Assembly: GCA_027924585.1 (NCBI GenBank)
Contig: BSBM01000050.1
Location: 2,666,001 to 2,730,000 of the forward strand
Length of the DNA: 64,000 nucleotides
Source of the DNA: Larix kaempferi
Lineage: Eukaryota > Streptophyta > Pinopsida > Pinales > Pinaceae
Direction of reading: 5' to 3'
The position numbers and the translations under genes were made by a program. The notes beneath the pieces were generated by a model, which searched no databases, was not told where the DNA came from, and saw only the letters and a program-made list of their open reading frames with translations. Positions 31,856 through 44,826 of the stretch are shown here, one piece after another (position 1 is the stretch's first letter; every line of letters begins with the position of its first letter).

Positions 31856-34800
31856 GTTGTCTTTGGGTATAGTCGTAGGAATTAAATAAATAACGTTTTA
31901 GTCATTCATGCCGAGCAGAAATAGGCTGTGGACTAGAACTGAACCTCTAATTGTAGGGACAAAACTTTTTTCTTTTGTCCAGGAATAAACATTCGCCAGG
32001 AGGGAAATATCCAATTTGTTCATACTTGTTTATACAGTTTTTCCATTTCAATTTATCAAAGTTATAATCCATCATCTGACCCATTTGATTGGAACAAACG
32101 ATATCTATAATCGATATCTCTCATATTTCTAGTTTGAAATTGAGAAACCCGAGGGCTAAATAACGTCCTACTATAGTGTCGCGATGAACAAAACAAAAAT
32201 AAATGGTTGAGAGGTTGCCCCGTTGAAACTTCACTACTTTGCTATTATTTTCTTCATAGGTATTCCCCTTCAAAGTTGTTGCCACATATTGCATGAACCA
32301 CTAGATTGGTGCCGCATATGGGAAAAAGAGATTGGACATAGAGAGCAAGCTATACACATTGGTTCAATGTCATTTCTATAAACAAGTTTGGAAATATGGA
32401 CAACCCCAATCTCTTCAACTTATGTTAATGCATGTAATTGTGACCAATGATGGTATCCAACTACGAATATGGAGCTCCAAAGCATCTAGTTGCATGACAT
32501 TGATAATTGCACACTGAGTTGCATAACATCAATCTTTATGTTGATGGAGCAGAGTCTGGGAAGTGCTTACTTGTTTTTCCATCCTTTGAAATCTCCTATA
32601 AATATCCTCCATTTCCTCATAGAAGATATCCCTCTTTCAATTCTGATTATGAATTCATTATCTCATTATCTAGGTAATCAATGATGAAGACAGATAAAAA
32701 ACGAATGTAAGTATAGAAATAGATAGAAAGTTAAGCCAAGTATGGTGTTGTGTATTCTTTTTTTAATGAATGCAAAAGTAGAAAGATTGGCTATATTTCA
32801 TTGATAGAACTACCTTACCTTTTAAGTGAAGAGAGTGAAAGTAAAAATATGCATTTATTTCATTAATTCTTTATTTATAAGTTAATAAAAGAGTAGTTGA
32901 GATTTACATTTATGTTTCATATTAATATCCATATGTGCCAAACGGCCGAGTACAAATTGCATACACATTTGCTAGCTACTCATATCCAACAAAATGTATA
33001 CACATGCAGTCATGTGCAAATTAGTTGGCCTACACCTTTCCTAGTCAGTCCTATCCAAATTGCACGTTTACTAGTCATGTCGTCGAACATAGGTTAGTTA
33101 GGCTACACCACCATTATTCATTATCCATGACTATGCATTTATACACATCTCCTACTCACGTGTCCAAATTGCATTACCACATGCGAGCTAGTCATGTCCA
33201 AATTTGTTGTCTTCCACCATCATCCGTAATTTTGAATTTATCCATGATATTAAATATAGTGATGGTCAATTTTATTAGTATCTTGTACACAGTTTTCTAT
33301 GTGTTTAATATTCCTAAAAATAAAAATTAATTTTTTAATGAGATTTTTTTTTAATTATCATTTATTATATTATAAGTAAATAATAATGATAAATAAAGTT
33401 ATGAATAGAATACTAAATAATATTTTTTTTTAATAATGAGATGTGTTTTTTTAATAATTATTTATTTATTTGTAAATATTGAGGCATTTAATCTTGGAGA
33501 GGGAAAGGATGTCACTTCGTCTTTTTGAAGATCGATTCATCATGAGTCTTCAATGTGATAAGATGGTTTTAGGTATGCAACTGCGAACAAGGGACAAATG
33601 AGAGATTGTGCCTGACATGGAGGTCTTAAATATGATGATTTTGCCAAGAGGAGGAAACTAAAGACTTTCAATCCCAAGCAGAGAAGTAGAACATGGGTCT
33701 CTCAAGGTCGCAAACAAGGAATTTGCACAAAATTCTAAAGTTTTGTATGTCCTTATATGGGTCTGCATATTCAGTGCATGGTGAGTGACTTGAATTGGGT
33801 GGTCAAGGCTAAAAGCAACCATGGCAAGAAGAGCCTAGGGAGAACCAAGTCGTGGTATCTTGTTAGGGGAGTAAATGGATTGACTATAATAGGAGAGCAA
33901 GCAGTGATTCAAGAGGGAAGGATGGTTAGTTGAAAGAGGAGCTCTGCCAGCAAAGGGGGTAAGAGGGGGAGGGGTTCAACCTCTATCCAAAGATAATGCA
34001 TGAAGTGTAGGCCTTAACCTTATGCTACAAAAGGCACACCTCGCTCAGTGTTTAGCAAGAAATTGAGAAAGTAAAAGATTGGGTGTGGCGGGAGCATGAA
34101 GCAGTGGATGCAGATGATTTGAGGCAAGACCTCCAGGGTTGGATTTTGAATGCAATAACTTCAAGGATTTGGGATACCAAGTATCTCTAGATTGTTTGGT
34201 TATATATGCAACTGAAAACTATGCTTGGAAAATTCTTATTGGACCACTGAGAGGACTGAAAAGAATTTATCCTTGAAACATACGAGATGTAGGACTAGAT
34301 GTGAATAATTAATGCCAAAATCAACCTAATCATGAGAGCTACCACAAGTTTTTAGTTTGTTGAAAAGACGAACAAAGTTGAGGACATTCGCTCTATTTCA
34401 ACTCAAGAGCTCCCTTTTATCTCAATCTTTGATGACGAGGGTCAAACTTCTTAGTTTGAGTATTATTCATGTTTGTTTTGCTAGGTCTGATAGCCTTGGT
34501 GATGGGTTCAGGTCTTACAATATTTTCCACCTATCTAGTAAGCATAGAATTAGAAAGACGTTTTTTTTTTAATTTCAGAATTTCCATAATCCTTTGTTTT
34601 GGACATATGACAGTTATGACAGACATGAGTGACAAAATCCTTTTATATTGTTGGCCAAGTTTCCTAGGTGGCCAACCAACTCATTGATTCACTATATATT
34701 TTTCATTTTTAATTAATATAATAGTTTAGATTCCAAAATTATATATTATTTATTTGTATTTAGTTAATATAGAATTAACATTTATAGGTTTTTACAAATT

Positions 34801-35954
34801 AATTAAAAAACATCCAGGAGAATATGGAGAGTGATGTTTACTATGCTACTTCAATGGTTTTGATGGTTTGCAATAGTTATATTATTCATTTGTTAATACA
34901 GAATTATGAAGTCTACATTTAGGTGGAAATGGTGATTATCTTATTTAGATTCTCCCAAAAATTATATCTTGTACATTGAGATTGGTTCCCTACTTAATAG
35001 GAATGCTAGAGAGCACCACCTTTCGCTTTACAATTGTCATGTCTATTAGTGCATACATAGCACATGGAAGGGTTGTTCTGTTTACGACAAAATTATTTTG
35101 AAGAAGTCGATCTTACTCAAATCAAATTATGTTACCTCCATTAACACTATCTATGTTTTTGGTTTTTATGCTTTTCAATCTCAATATGTAGGTTTTGCAC
35201 AAAAGGAAATTGTTTCAACCTGACATTTTATGTGTGTATTGGAAAAGGGCCAATCCAGTCCATGCTCTAAGATTTAAACCTACCATGAATTTTAATGGCG
35301 AGATCTTCAAGGGTCCCATGTAATGCAATACTCTAAGACATAATGAGCTTGTTGCTACATAGGTTGTTGTGAATACATTGTCAAATAGAGGACTTCCCAA
35401 GTCTGTGGTTGTGAAGGACCTAGTACATAATCATACTTTATTTTTTGTTTATTTAGCTTCATTGAGTGCATGAATGCATAAACACATAGAAATGTAGACA
35501 CAATAACCTTAGTTGGATTGCGTGTAGGTGTGCTTTTCTTCTTTCCTTTTAATGAAACTTACGGGATTTTGGTAATCTATTGAGTTTCTTTATGGTGTTT
35601 CCATTTCCACATGACTTTAGTCAACTAATGGAACACTTTTCATGCCATGTGTTTCAAAGAATAAATAAATTAGGGTTTTTGTTGCTCCCTCCACTTGCCC
35701 AATTCATCTATTGAGCCTGCCTCTTTATACTACAACTTGTTCGACACCTATGCATTTTTTTATTGTTGGAAAAAGGTTTTATTCATTTGGTTGTTTTTAA
35801 AGGCATTGTGGACATTGGAATTAGGTTCTATAGGGATCCTACCAAGACGAAGATGCAATCTAAGAAGAATAGGGGCTACCTAGTCGACTCTTAAGAAATG
35901 CATGCAGATACCAATCATGAATCCTAATGTTCTTTATCATTAATGCATTGCAAA

Positions 35955-35955
<1 letters not shown>

Positions 35956-36013
<58 letters not shown>
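35956..36013. repeat. TA microsatellite, 29 units
   Basis: Uninterrupted (TA) over 58 bp. Confidence 0.95.
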
Positions 36014-36016
<3 letters not shown>

Positions 36017-37420
36017 GGGTGTTGTTTGTCTATTAATTTGAATTTTGATTATTTATAATATATAGTATTTCCCTATAATATTTCTCAGCATTTACAATTT
36101 TAATTTTAGTATACATACACAAGCATAGATTGTCCTTAACTCTGGTTTTATCAAGTTCCAAGAGAGATCAAATCCCTTTAGGTGTAAACCCATTTTAAGG
36201 TTGTAAATTTGAGGCCCAAGGTTTTCTTCCTTTATAATTTTCATTATAATTGTCCAAGCACCAACTATTCCAATTTTGAATCATGTTGTTTAGATCCTAC
36301 AAATATGCAAAAATTGCATTAATTAATTAATTATGAAGTGAAATAGTTATTTATCCTAATATAATGGAGTAGTCTATTTATTCTACGTGGTAGGTTTTGG
36401 TTGGAATCCAACAATTGTTTTTTTGGTAAAATCCAAATTTCTACAAATTATGCAATTTCCATAGCTAATAGAAAATGTTGAAAACGTAGAATATTTAGAC
36501 TACACCAAATATAATTGTGTGAGTGCCAACTATTTCATGCTGTAAACTATAACACAAAAATCCTACAAATAAGCAAAAGTTGCATTAATTAATTAATTGT
36601 GAAGTAAAATACTTGCAATTTATCATATTGTTATTAATTTGCAATTATCATAAAACTAATATTTAACTTATTGTTCTATTATTAACTTAATAACACATAA
36701 TCAATATATTATCCATGTTTCCTATAAATTCTACAAATAGACAAAACTTGCATACATTCATTGATTATGAAGTAAAATAGTTATTCTTAATCCATATGCA
36801 ATGATTTCGTTGTGAATATATGTCTCTCTTGTAGATCAAATCAAGGCAAGATTAACTAATACACGTAGACTTAGTTGTCTTGTAACTATTTATGAAAAGA
36901 TTTATTTAGAAGTTTGTAATTGAAATATGATATCTATTTTTCACCTAAAAGAACCTGTATGTTGATATTCAATTTTACATGATTTAGCCAATTTAAATTT
37001 GAGCCGACATATGTTTGATTTCATTTTTTTTACAGACATGACACATCTCATCCACTTTGGATTGTAGAAAACACCTCTCAACACAATAAACTTCTTTTGT
37101 TTATTAATGCATTCAAAATTGAATAATAAAAATATTCCAATCACATGTGACCCTAGAGTACGTATGGTATGTTGCATATGCATTTTGCATAAGATAAGGG
37201 AAAATAATTGTCTCTTGAACTAAGAAAAGGAGGAACTTACTACCATGAGCAAGGCCAAATGCTAATAAGGATTCTTGATAAAGAAGAAAATAACGACGGT
37301 CATAACTTAAGGACTTTATTTAGATATTATATCAATCACAAATGATATCATTTGACAGTCATTGCGCCGAGAGGTGCTCTACATCCCAGTATGGGGGAGA
37401 TCTTCTGAGTCGAGTGAGTA

Positions 37421-37857
37421 ACAAAATAATACAAAGTAAACAAAAAAAGAATAATACAAAGTAAAAAGTAATAAATATTATGTCGGCCATAAACAAAAAA
37501 GAATAATACAAAGTAAAAAGTAAATATGAGACTTAAACTAGAGACTTTAGAGCTCAGCATTAGGTGGTAAATATTATGTCAGTCATAAACAAAAAAATAA
37601 TAATACAAAGCAAAAAGTAAATATGAGACTTAAACTAGAGACTTTACTTTTTACTTTTAATACGAAGTAAAAAGTAAATATGAGACTTTAGAGTGTTTGT
37701 CTAGTAACAAAATAATACAAAGTAAACAAAAAATAATAATACAAAGTAAAAAGTAATAAATATTATGTCGGCCATAAACAAAAAAAATAATACAAAGTAA
37801 AAAGTAAATATGAGACTTAAACTAGAGATTTTAGAGCTTAGGATTAGGTGGCTTAGG
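37421..37857. repeat. Complex A-rich tandem repeat
   Basis: A block of about 147 bp at 37421-37567 (AATACAAAGTAAA units, ATTATGTCGGCCATAAAC, then AAATATGAGACTTAAACTAG) recurs at about 37708-37857, and partial copies fill the interval. Short units TACAAAGTAAAAAGTAA repeat many times. Confidence 0.85.
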
Positions 37858-38243
37858 TATTGCACTCAAGGAGCTATTTAAGGAGAGGTTTGCACCTGGA
37901 GAGATTTGATTTGATCCCTCTCGGCACTGGATAGAGCCTAGGATTTGGATCTAGGCTGATTTAATGACACAATCATAAATATTTTTTTAGTTGTTTGGTT
38001 GAATGTAAAGGTAATATATAAATATAATTCAATGTAAATGTATTCAGTCATATTAATATTAATACTAATATTAAAGTATAAATGAAACTAATTTATATTT
38101 AATATAAAATTTGTTATTTGTTATTTAAATGTGAGTTATTTACTTAAAAATACAACACAACCATAAATATAATTCATTGTAAAGGTCCAAAAATGTAACA
38201 CAATCATAATATAATTCTTTTTTTTGGTAAGGTTCAAAAAGCT

Positions 38244-38249
38244 TTTATT
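38244..38249 (-). terminator. Polyadenylation signal of the retrocopied RNA
   Basis: AATAAA on the minus strand, 18 nt before the A8 tail at 38225-38218. Confidence 0.7.
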
Positions 38250-38583
38250 AAAAAAGATAATTGTACATGACTAAGTCACCAAATGACTAATATCCATCGC
38301 TGAAACAGACTTCAAACATAACAGAGAGAGTCTACAAGTTGCCTAAGAAACCAAATTTCACCGTAAGTATAAGTTTGTAGATGACTCCCCCATAGGCTAG
38401 GGGTTATGACTCGACTTTTCAAAAATTGATAGGTAAAGGACCTCTGAGACCATCATAAAAACATGGCAGAAAGGATGAAAATTAAAACTGTGGAGCCGAG
38501 GTTGGGCTTGCACTTGAAGTGTCAGCTGGAGCATCAATTCCTTGCTTATCTTCTATAGCCGTGGGACAACGTCTAAATACGAG

Positions 38584-39100
38584 CTAGGTGTTGGCTGCAA
38601 CACCTAGACGAGGACGGGTGAAGGATTTACCCGTTAGAGCCCATGTGAGAGCGTCGATCTTCACATCCAATCTTTCCATTTCTTCCCGTTGGAACCGCAT
38701 CAGGGCCAACAGGGTAGCTTCCACTTTGGAGATGCGATCGACCAAGGGAAGCTCGTTATCTTTCTGTTGCAACTTTCGCTGAATGCAGTCGTCCATGGCC
38801 ATGGAAATAAGAGCATTAATAGTCAAGAACATCCCCAGCATCTTAGTATGGTGTGTCTCCCTGGTACGGGTAGACCCTTTATATTCCACTAGCCCCCCAA
38901 ATTCAACTTCAATTTGTTCTACCGGAGGTCGCCCATGTTTTCGTTTCAATTGGTTTTCCAAATGCAAGATGCAAGAACGAGCCAAAGCTGAGACTATATT
39001 CTCGAAGTATCCTTGAACTCGACTCCCTCATGACCCACGACATGTGGGTGCGGTGCGGCCCGTTGGTGGTCTTTCGAAGTGTTACCTTCGTTCGCACCAT
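38584..39100 (-). pseudogene. Retrocopied ORF with H3-tail-like N-terminus and coiled coil
   Basis: From the ATG at 39098-39100 the translation is MVRTKVTLRKTTNGPHRTHM, resembling the histone H3 tail (R2, T3, K4, T6, R8, K9, T11 and G13 equivalents kept). That frame ends at 38909. The second frame (38985-38584, open back to about 39035) gives SALARSCILHLENQ, VEFGGLVEYKGS, and a heptad-rich segment VDRISKVEATLLALMRFQREE ending KIDALTWALTGKSF. One frameshift between about 39035 and 38985 would join them into roughly 170 residues; an alternative is that only the second frame was coding. No known domain beyond these motifs. Frames upstream to 39319 are open but may be leader. Confidence 0.5.
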
Positions 39101-39528
39101 GTTGTTATGACTAATCACAAGAACCCATAGGGAAAGGTTTTGCAGAGGAGGGACAACCCTTTCCGTATATGTATGACTGGAGCTACCAAATATGAACCCT
39201 AGTTTGAGCTGATTCCAACGTTTCGCAAGTCGTTGAATGCAGATGCTCTTAGGGACATCCTTGTAGAAGCTTTCACACGAGATTGCCATCATATTTCTTG
39301 TAGGTGGAAGGGTTGTCAAGCGTACGGACCAGTCTATGCAGATTTGAGGAGGATGAACCTGAATGCAAAGTCACGTGCCTGTATTTAAGAGCCGAGGTGG
39401 TGGCCAACATATCTACTCCACGTGTTTGACTACATAGTGCATCCCATTAATTTCCATGAGGGTTATGCACGTAAGGCAAGGGCCCCACCCTGATTACACC
39501 CATCGTGGGGACAACTATAATATAATTC

Positions 39529-40440
39529 AATGTAAAAGTAATACATAAATAGTTCAATGTAAAGTTCCAAAAATGTAACCCATACCATAAAGGTAATACA
39601 TAAATATAATTATGTATAAAAATAATAACATTATTATATCAATATTAAAATATAGTTCAATGTAATAGCATTTATTCATATTAATACTATAGCATTACTT
39701 TGTATTAGATTATCAAATTGGTTATCTCTTACTCAAAAGTAACAATTGTTCACCAAAAATGTAAGTGAATATTTATATCACCTCAAAATGAGGCTCGATA
39801 ATGCCATAATATATTTTATTAATTACAATAAAATATTTTTTAATAAAATGTAAAACTTAGAATATCTATAAAAAAATTCACCCTACTATGTTATTTGTAA
39901 ATTAAAATGTCAAATTTAAGATATCTAAAAAATCACTATACAATGTTATATGTTATTAGTCAAAGGCATGGCATATTGGAAACATCCAAGACCTTATTAT
40001 GACGAGGTTCTGTTACAAAAAATCCATCGACCTGATATCATGGTTGGCCACCAAAATAAAAGAAGAAAAAAAGACCAACCATTTTAAGATACATTCAATT
40101 ATCATTTCCTTATCTAACGTGACAATAAACGGTTCTCCATTCGCACCAGCCATTCTAAGACATCATTCCCTTATCCAACGAGGCAATAAACCAAGGGATA
40201 CCTTTTCATACCATTAGAGTTTCATCCAATGAGACAATAGAATAAGAGACACCTTTTCAAACCATTAGAGTTTCATTATAACTCCATTAATTCATTTCTC
40301 AAGGGAAGGAATATTATTTACCAATAAAATATCCAAAATCAAGCATGAGGTAAAACAACCCCAAAATGATCAAATATTATAAGCATAGTGAAGAAATGTA
40401 CGAAACAACTACGAGGACCTTAGAGCAAATCAAGCCTCTC
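39529..40440. other. AT-rich stretch without recognisable gene
   Basis: Only short frames with no homology (for example 39999-40217). It separates the retrocopy from the LINE. Confidence 0.6.
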
Positions 40441-40455
40441 CGGTGATGACCTGAT

Positions 40456-41186
40456 GATCCTTCAATCTTTAAACATTCGTGGGGTTGGGGTTTCCCTCAA
40501 AACATTAGCCCTCTAGTGGATCGTTTCTTTGGTTCATCCCGATATTATATTCCTTCAATAGACTATGGTGGATGGTCTTAAAGCTTGAGCATTCTTATGG
40601 CATATACTTCCTGGATGGGAGTGCAGTATCATTGACGTGGTTGGTCATTTTGGTGGTATTCTCTCTCCATGGAATCCTTTTCTATTTCAGCGTTGACCCT
40701 TCCGTTTGGGGGGTGGCATTATGCTCTATGGACATAGTATGGAATTGGTAGGTCCCTTGCACCTATTCTACTGATATGGCCCAATAGGGGACAAACTTAG
40801 ATATTGGTCGAAACTCAACAATAACGGATTACTGAATATTAAATCTCTAATATTTGTCGGGATCTTAACTTCACCATTTCAGATGCCAAATCTTGGGGTT
40901 CAAGGCCTGTAATGTGGCTTCAAATGACTGGTTCATGGATTTTGTCAATACACACCATCTCATTGATGTGGAGCCTCATCCACTTATTCCCACTTGGCGT
41001 AATGGTTGGAAGGGGGTCGATGCAGTAGCAAAGAGGATCGATAGGTTCCTGGTTCATGAATCCCTTTATTCACAGCTTGGAATTTGTAAGTCTTGGATCG
41101 AACCATATCATATATCATACCACATGTCCATTATCCTCAAGGTGGGAAATGACACTTTACTTTTGAATTTCCCTTTTAAATACTAA
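40456..41186 (+). pseudogene. LINE apurinic-type endonuclease domain
   Basis: Begins with MILQSLNIRGVGV, the typical start of plant L1 endonucleases, then HPDIIFLQ, PGWECSIIDVVGHFGGILSPW and, near 40860, RDLNFTISDAKSWGS, in which the conserved GDLN motif has become RDLN. The end, 40893-41186, has IDVEPHPLIPTWRNGW and RIDRFLVHESL. Frames switch several times and there are stops. The domain nicks target DNA for target-primed reverse transcription. Confidence 0.8.
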
Positions 41187-41414
41187 CCTATTTGGTCTGA
41201 AGATGAAGAATTTGTTTTCCTAGTAAGGAGTTAGTGGCATTCGTTCTTGTCTGTTGAACATGGACCTGCTATGTTTAGACTCCCTTGGTTTCTTAAGACA
41301 CTAAAATGTGTTGTATCTCCCTGGATCAAAGCAAAAAAACTTGTGGTATAGGCTGGATTGCATAGTATTGAGGCATAATTAAAAGTTTTATATGATGCAT
41401 CTTTTGCGGAATCA

Positions 41415-42791
41415 GTGGCAGATTCTCATGTCGATGCTATACAAAAACTTGAAGTGGAGAAATCCTCTTTATTGAGACAAGAAGAAGAGATTTGGAATCT
41501 AAAGAGCCGAGCATTGTGGATCTCCTGTGGTGACCAAAACACTAAGTTTTTCCATGTATATGCTTCCCATATACAGAAAAATCGTGCGATTTGGGATATT
41601 GAAAACTCAGCTGGGATTCGAGTGTCTACTCAACCTGAGATTTCTTTGGTGACCTCAAACTTCTTCTCCAAACTTTTCTCCAAGACTCAGACTAACAATC
41701 TGGAGGCACAACTCAATATTCTTCATACTAAGCCCATAATATTCTATGAAGAGGATAGCACTTATATTGGTCGTCCGGTTACATTATTGGAGATTGAAGA
41801 AATCTTAAAAGAGAGGGTAAAAGGGAAAATTCCAGGGCTGGACGGTTGGACATGTGAATTCTTCCTCCATTTCTTTGACTTGTTTAGCCCTAAACTTGTT
41901 TGGCTAGTGGAAGAAGCACGTTGTGGAGGTATAGTTTATGACGGGGTTAATGCTACTTTCTTGGCATTAATCCCTAAAAACTCCAACCTCTACACTTTCA
42001 ATGAATATCGCCTGATATCTCTTTTTAACCTTATTTATAAGGTCACCTCTAAGTCCATTGCAAGCAAGATCAAGTCTGGCCTATCAAAGGGTATTTCGAA
42101 GGAGCAATTTGGATTCTGACACCAAAGGTTGATCTTTGATGCAGTTGGGGTCGTTCAAGAAACCATCCATTATGCTAAGATAGATAGATGGAGTTCTTTA
42201 GTCATGAAACTCAACCTGATGAAGGATTATGATTTGGTATACTAGTCATTTTTGAGGCTATTACTTCTTAATGCATGATTGAATTACCAGGTGACTCAGT
42301 GGATTATGGGATGTGTGTCTTCGACAAACTTTGCAGTGCTTATCAATGGCTGCCCCAACACCTTCTTTAAGAGTACGAGGGGACTTCTCCATGGGTTTCC
42401 TTTACCCCTCTTATTATTTCTATTAGTCATCGAAGGCCCGAGAAGACTTATCCATTCGGCTAAATCAGAAGGTAAGATTTCCGGCATAAAAGTGTCTCCT
42501 AACAAGTATGTCACACACCTATTATTTGTGGATGACATTATGATTTTTGACATAGGGAAACTAGATGAATGGAATCATTACAAATTTGTTTTGGATATGT
42601 TATGTTTGGCTGTTGGTATGTTGATTAGTTACCCAAAGTCTTGCATCTTCTCCCAATTATTTGAAGATCAATTGCTTGCTCAATTGTGCACTATATCCCC
42701 CTTGGAGATTCAGGATATTAATGAGGGTCTGTTTTACTTAGGATTTTTTCTAAAGCCAATGATTATTGCACTAACAATTAGATGTGGCTGA
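41415..42791 (+). pseudogene. LINE reverse transcriptase
   Basis: The first open part (41415-42119) has LWISCGDQNTKFFHVYAS, GKIPGLDGWTCEFFLHFF, FLALIPKN and YRLISLFNLIYKVTSKSIA, ending KEQFGF. After a stop the palm follows with SLVMKLNLMKDYDLVY, where the first catalytic Asp of KLDLxKAYD is Asn, then TRGLLHGFPLPLLLFLLVIE and the active-site box LLFVDDIMIF. The last blocks are YFLGF-like. The motif loss and stops at 42118-42120 and 42243-42245 show that it is inactive. Confidence 0.88.
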
Positions 42792-43492
42792 TAAATAGAT
42801 TTGATATGAAGGCCTCGTCCTGGTCATTCAGGAAACTTTCACTAGGCAGTCGACTTACCCTCTTAAATTCAGTACTATCCAACAATGTATTGGCTGACAT
42901 TGGCATAGGTTCGTCGCTTCAATTTGAATAGGATAAGGTGGATTTCTTTCAACCTATTTTCTCTGGAATTCGTCTCTGAAAAAGAGAGGCTATCATTTGG
43001 CATCTTGGGAGAATTTGGCTGCTCCAAAGAATAAAGGGGATGGGGGATCATGCATGTTTATTGGTTCTATACTGCACTACATCTCAAGAGTTTGTGGTGC
43101 GGCTTAATAGACGGGGGTTTATGGGGGCAGATCATCCGTGATAAATATCTGAAGAATATTACTGTGATTAAATGGGTGAGACTTGAAAACAAAAAATTGA
43201 GGCGGTGCTCATCCATCTGGATTGGCCTGGTGGAAAATTTTCCGATACTTAATCGTTAGTTAGCATGGGTTGCCAGAAATGGATTTTAGATAAGAGTTGG
43301 ATTAGATCCCATCATTAGGGCTCAACACATTGGATCTCTTTCTAACCATACCATTCAGTCATTACACCAATGGGGTATATTTTTTCTCAATCAAGCCTAT
43401 CATAGTAATGCAATACGTGCTCCAGATGGATATTGGTTCTGTGCCATTGACTTACGACTTGGTGAAGGAGAAACAATTGAATGGACAATTTA
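42792..43492 (+). pseudogene. LINE ORF2 region downstream of RT, up to the copia insertion
   Basis: Readable in several frames: KASSWSFRKLSLGSRLTLLN, LWGQIIRDKYLKN, then VARNGF-like and WFCAIDLRLGEGETIEWTIY, the last running directly into the insertion point. Blocks of this kind follow RT in plant LINEs. Confidence 0.75.
43488..43492 (+). repeat. Target-site duplication of the copia element, left copy
   Basis: attta here and gttta at 50357-50361: four of five bases agree, consistent with a 5-bp duplication with one later change. Confidence 0.7.
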
Positions 43493-44079
43493 TGTTGATG
43501 TATTTGTAACTTCGGAAGATATTCACTTGTACTTTATTGTATATCCAACAGAGATGTATTATTCCTCTGATTGGAAGTGTCGTCAATTGTATTTGCAAGT
43601 GTCGCAAGTTACATTGTAAGTGTCGTCATTTGTATTGATGGGTTATTAGACCACCAGTGTGGGGTCGACTCTAGTTAGGTCATGTGGTTGGGTTATTAGA
43701 CTTGATTAGCGAGTCGGCCCTGTTGGTTTATTGGTAGGTCAAGTTAGTGTATAAATAGAGAGGTTGTGTCTCTCATTTGATTCATTCACTCACTTCTCAA
43801 GCTCGCATAGCTAAGAGAGAAAGTGGCACACTAGTGGAGGAGGAGGAGTATCTGCTAGAGACATCTCTTTGGGTTTGATCATTGTGATCTTGGTTTGTGG
43901 CTTATCTTATCTCCGAGGAAGTTGCGGGGTTTTTCACCTTCTTGGTATTCCCCGGTGAAACTCTATGTCTCTTGTGTGATTGCTTTTGTGTTTATGATTG
44001 ATATGCTGTAGATATGTTGTACATGTTATTCTCTTAGTGATCCTGAATGATAATGGAATGAAATTATCAAAAAATAACA
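43493..44079 (+). repeat. 5' LTR of the copia element
   Basis: TGTTGATGTATTTGTAACTT to …AAAAAATAACA. It carries a TATA box (TATAAATA, 43750-43757) that would drive element transcription. Confidence 0.93.
43750..43757 (+). promoter_or_regulatory. TATA box in the copia 5' LTR
   Basis: TATAAATA followed by GAGAGGTTGTGTC; the same box is at 50040-50047 in the 3' LTR. Confidence 0.7.
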
Positions 44080-44091
44080 TGGAATCAGAGC
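44080..44091 (+). promoter_or_regulatory. Primer-binding site of the copia element
   Basis: TGGAATCAGAGC, one base from the canonical tRNA-iMet site TGGTATCAGAGC, immediately after the LTR end. Confidence 0.88.
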
Positions 44092-44270
44092 TGACCTAAG
44101 AAGAAGGAACTCTGCAGCTACGGAAGCTAGGGCTTCTTAATTTTTGGGTTTCTCTCCACAGATCATCAAAGGAAGGAGGCTAGATTGACTCTCCTAGCAA
44201 GGGCACATCTTTCTGTCGAGACAAAATTTAATTCTGAGCATTTTCAGTTTTTGGCCCATCACTACTGCGG

Positions 44271-44540
44271 GAAATTAGGGTTTCGGAGAAAGTTGGAATT
44301 TCTGAAATCTGAGACCACAACTGGAAGCTCCTCTGAAAAATAGAAGTTTAGAGACCAAGATCGAACTTTTTGGTTGGGCAGAAGGCCGAGATTGATCAAA
44401 CCCTAGATCAGGATTTTGATCGGAAAGATGGAAAATTAGGGTTTCTGCAAAAGTTGGAATTTCTGAATTATGAGACCACGACTGGAAGCTCCTCTGAAAA
44501 ATCGAATTTTAGAGACCAAGATCGAACTTTTTGGTTGGGT
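44271..44540 (+). repeat. Direct duplication in the copia leader
   Basis: About 109 bp at 44271-44379 recur at 44432-44540 (AAGTTGGAATTTCTGAA, ACTGGAAGCTCCTCTGAAAA), offset 161 bp. It creates an open frame at 44370-44723 without known homology. Confidence 0.85.
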
Positions 44541-44826
44541 GAAGCTCCGGGAAAATCCAACCCTAGTTCGGGGTCCTATCTAGTGAATCCGAAAGTTTCA
44601 AAGGCAATTTTGAGGGGTCAAATTTTGCAGTTTTCAAATTTGGAGTATACTAGCTTGACCAGCTCAGCAAGGCGCATCTTTCTATCCTTTCAAAAGTTTG
44701 AAATTCAAATTTTGAATTTTTAGGGTTTCCCTGACAAACCCTAATCCAGCTCCAGATCCAATTTTCAACAAATCAAGTGGTAAGACCTAATAAATTTTCT
44801 ATTTCCATTTGAAGTACTCTTTAAAG

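Larger units (their letters stand above)
31296..38205. other. Long AT-rich stretch, mostly without recognisable content
   Basis: Apart from a possible decayed coding remnant at 31.59-31.86 kb, a TA microsatellite and a complex tandem repeat, I see no gene, RNA or paired repeat. Short open frames at 32332-32517, 33025-33330, 34357-34687, 35215-35400 and 35695-35883 lack any family resemblance. Confidence 0.6.
38218..39516 (-). mobile_element. Poly(A)-tailed retrocopy with 12-bp target duplication
   Basis: The segment is bracketed by the direct repeat ataatataattc (38206-38217 and 39517-39528). At the left end the minus strand ends in eight A residues, preceded 18 nt earlier by AATAAA (38244-38249). 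This is the signature of LINE-mediated retroposition of a polyadenylated RNA of about 1.3 kb. The RNA start at 39516 reads GTTGTCCCCACGATGGG. It is not visibly a LINE: no endonuclease or RT. It holds overlapping frames with a histone H3-tail-like start. It could be a processed pseudogene or a non-autonomous retroposon. Confidence 0.8.
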
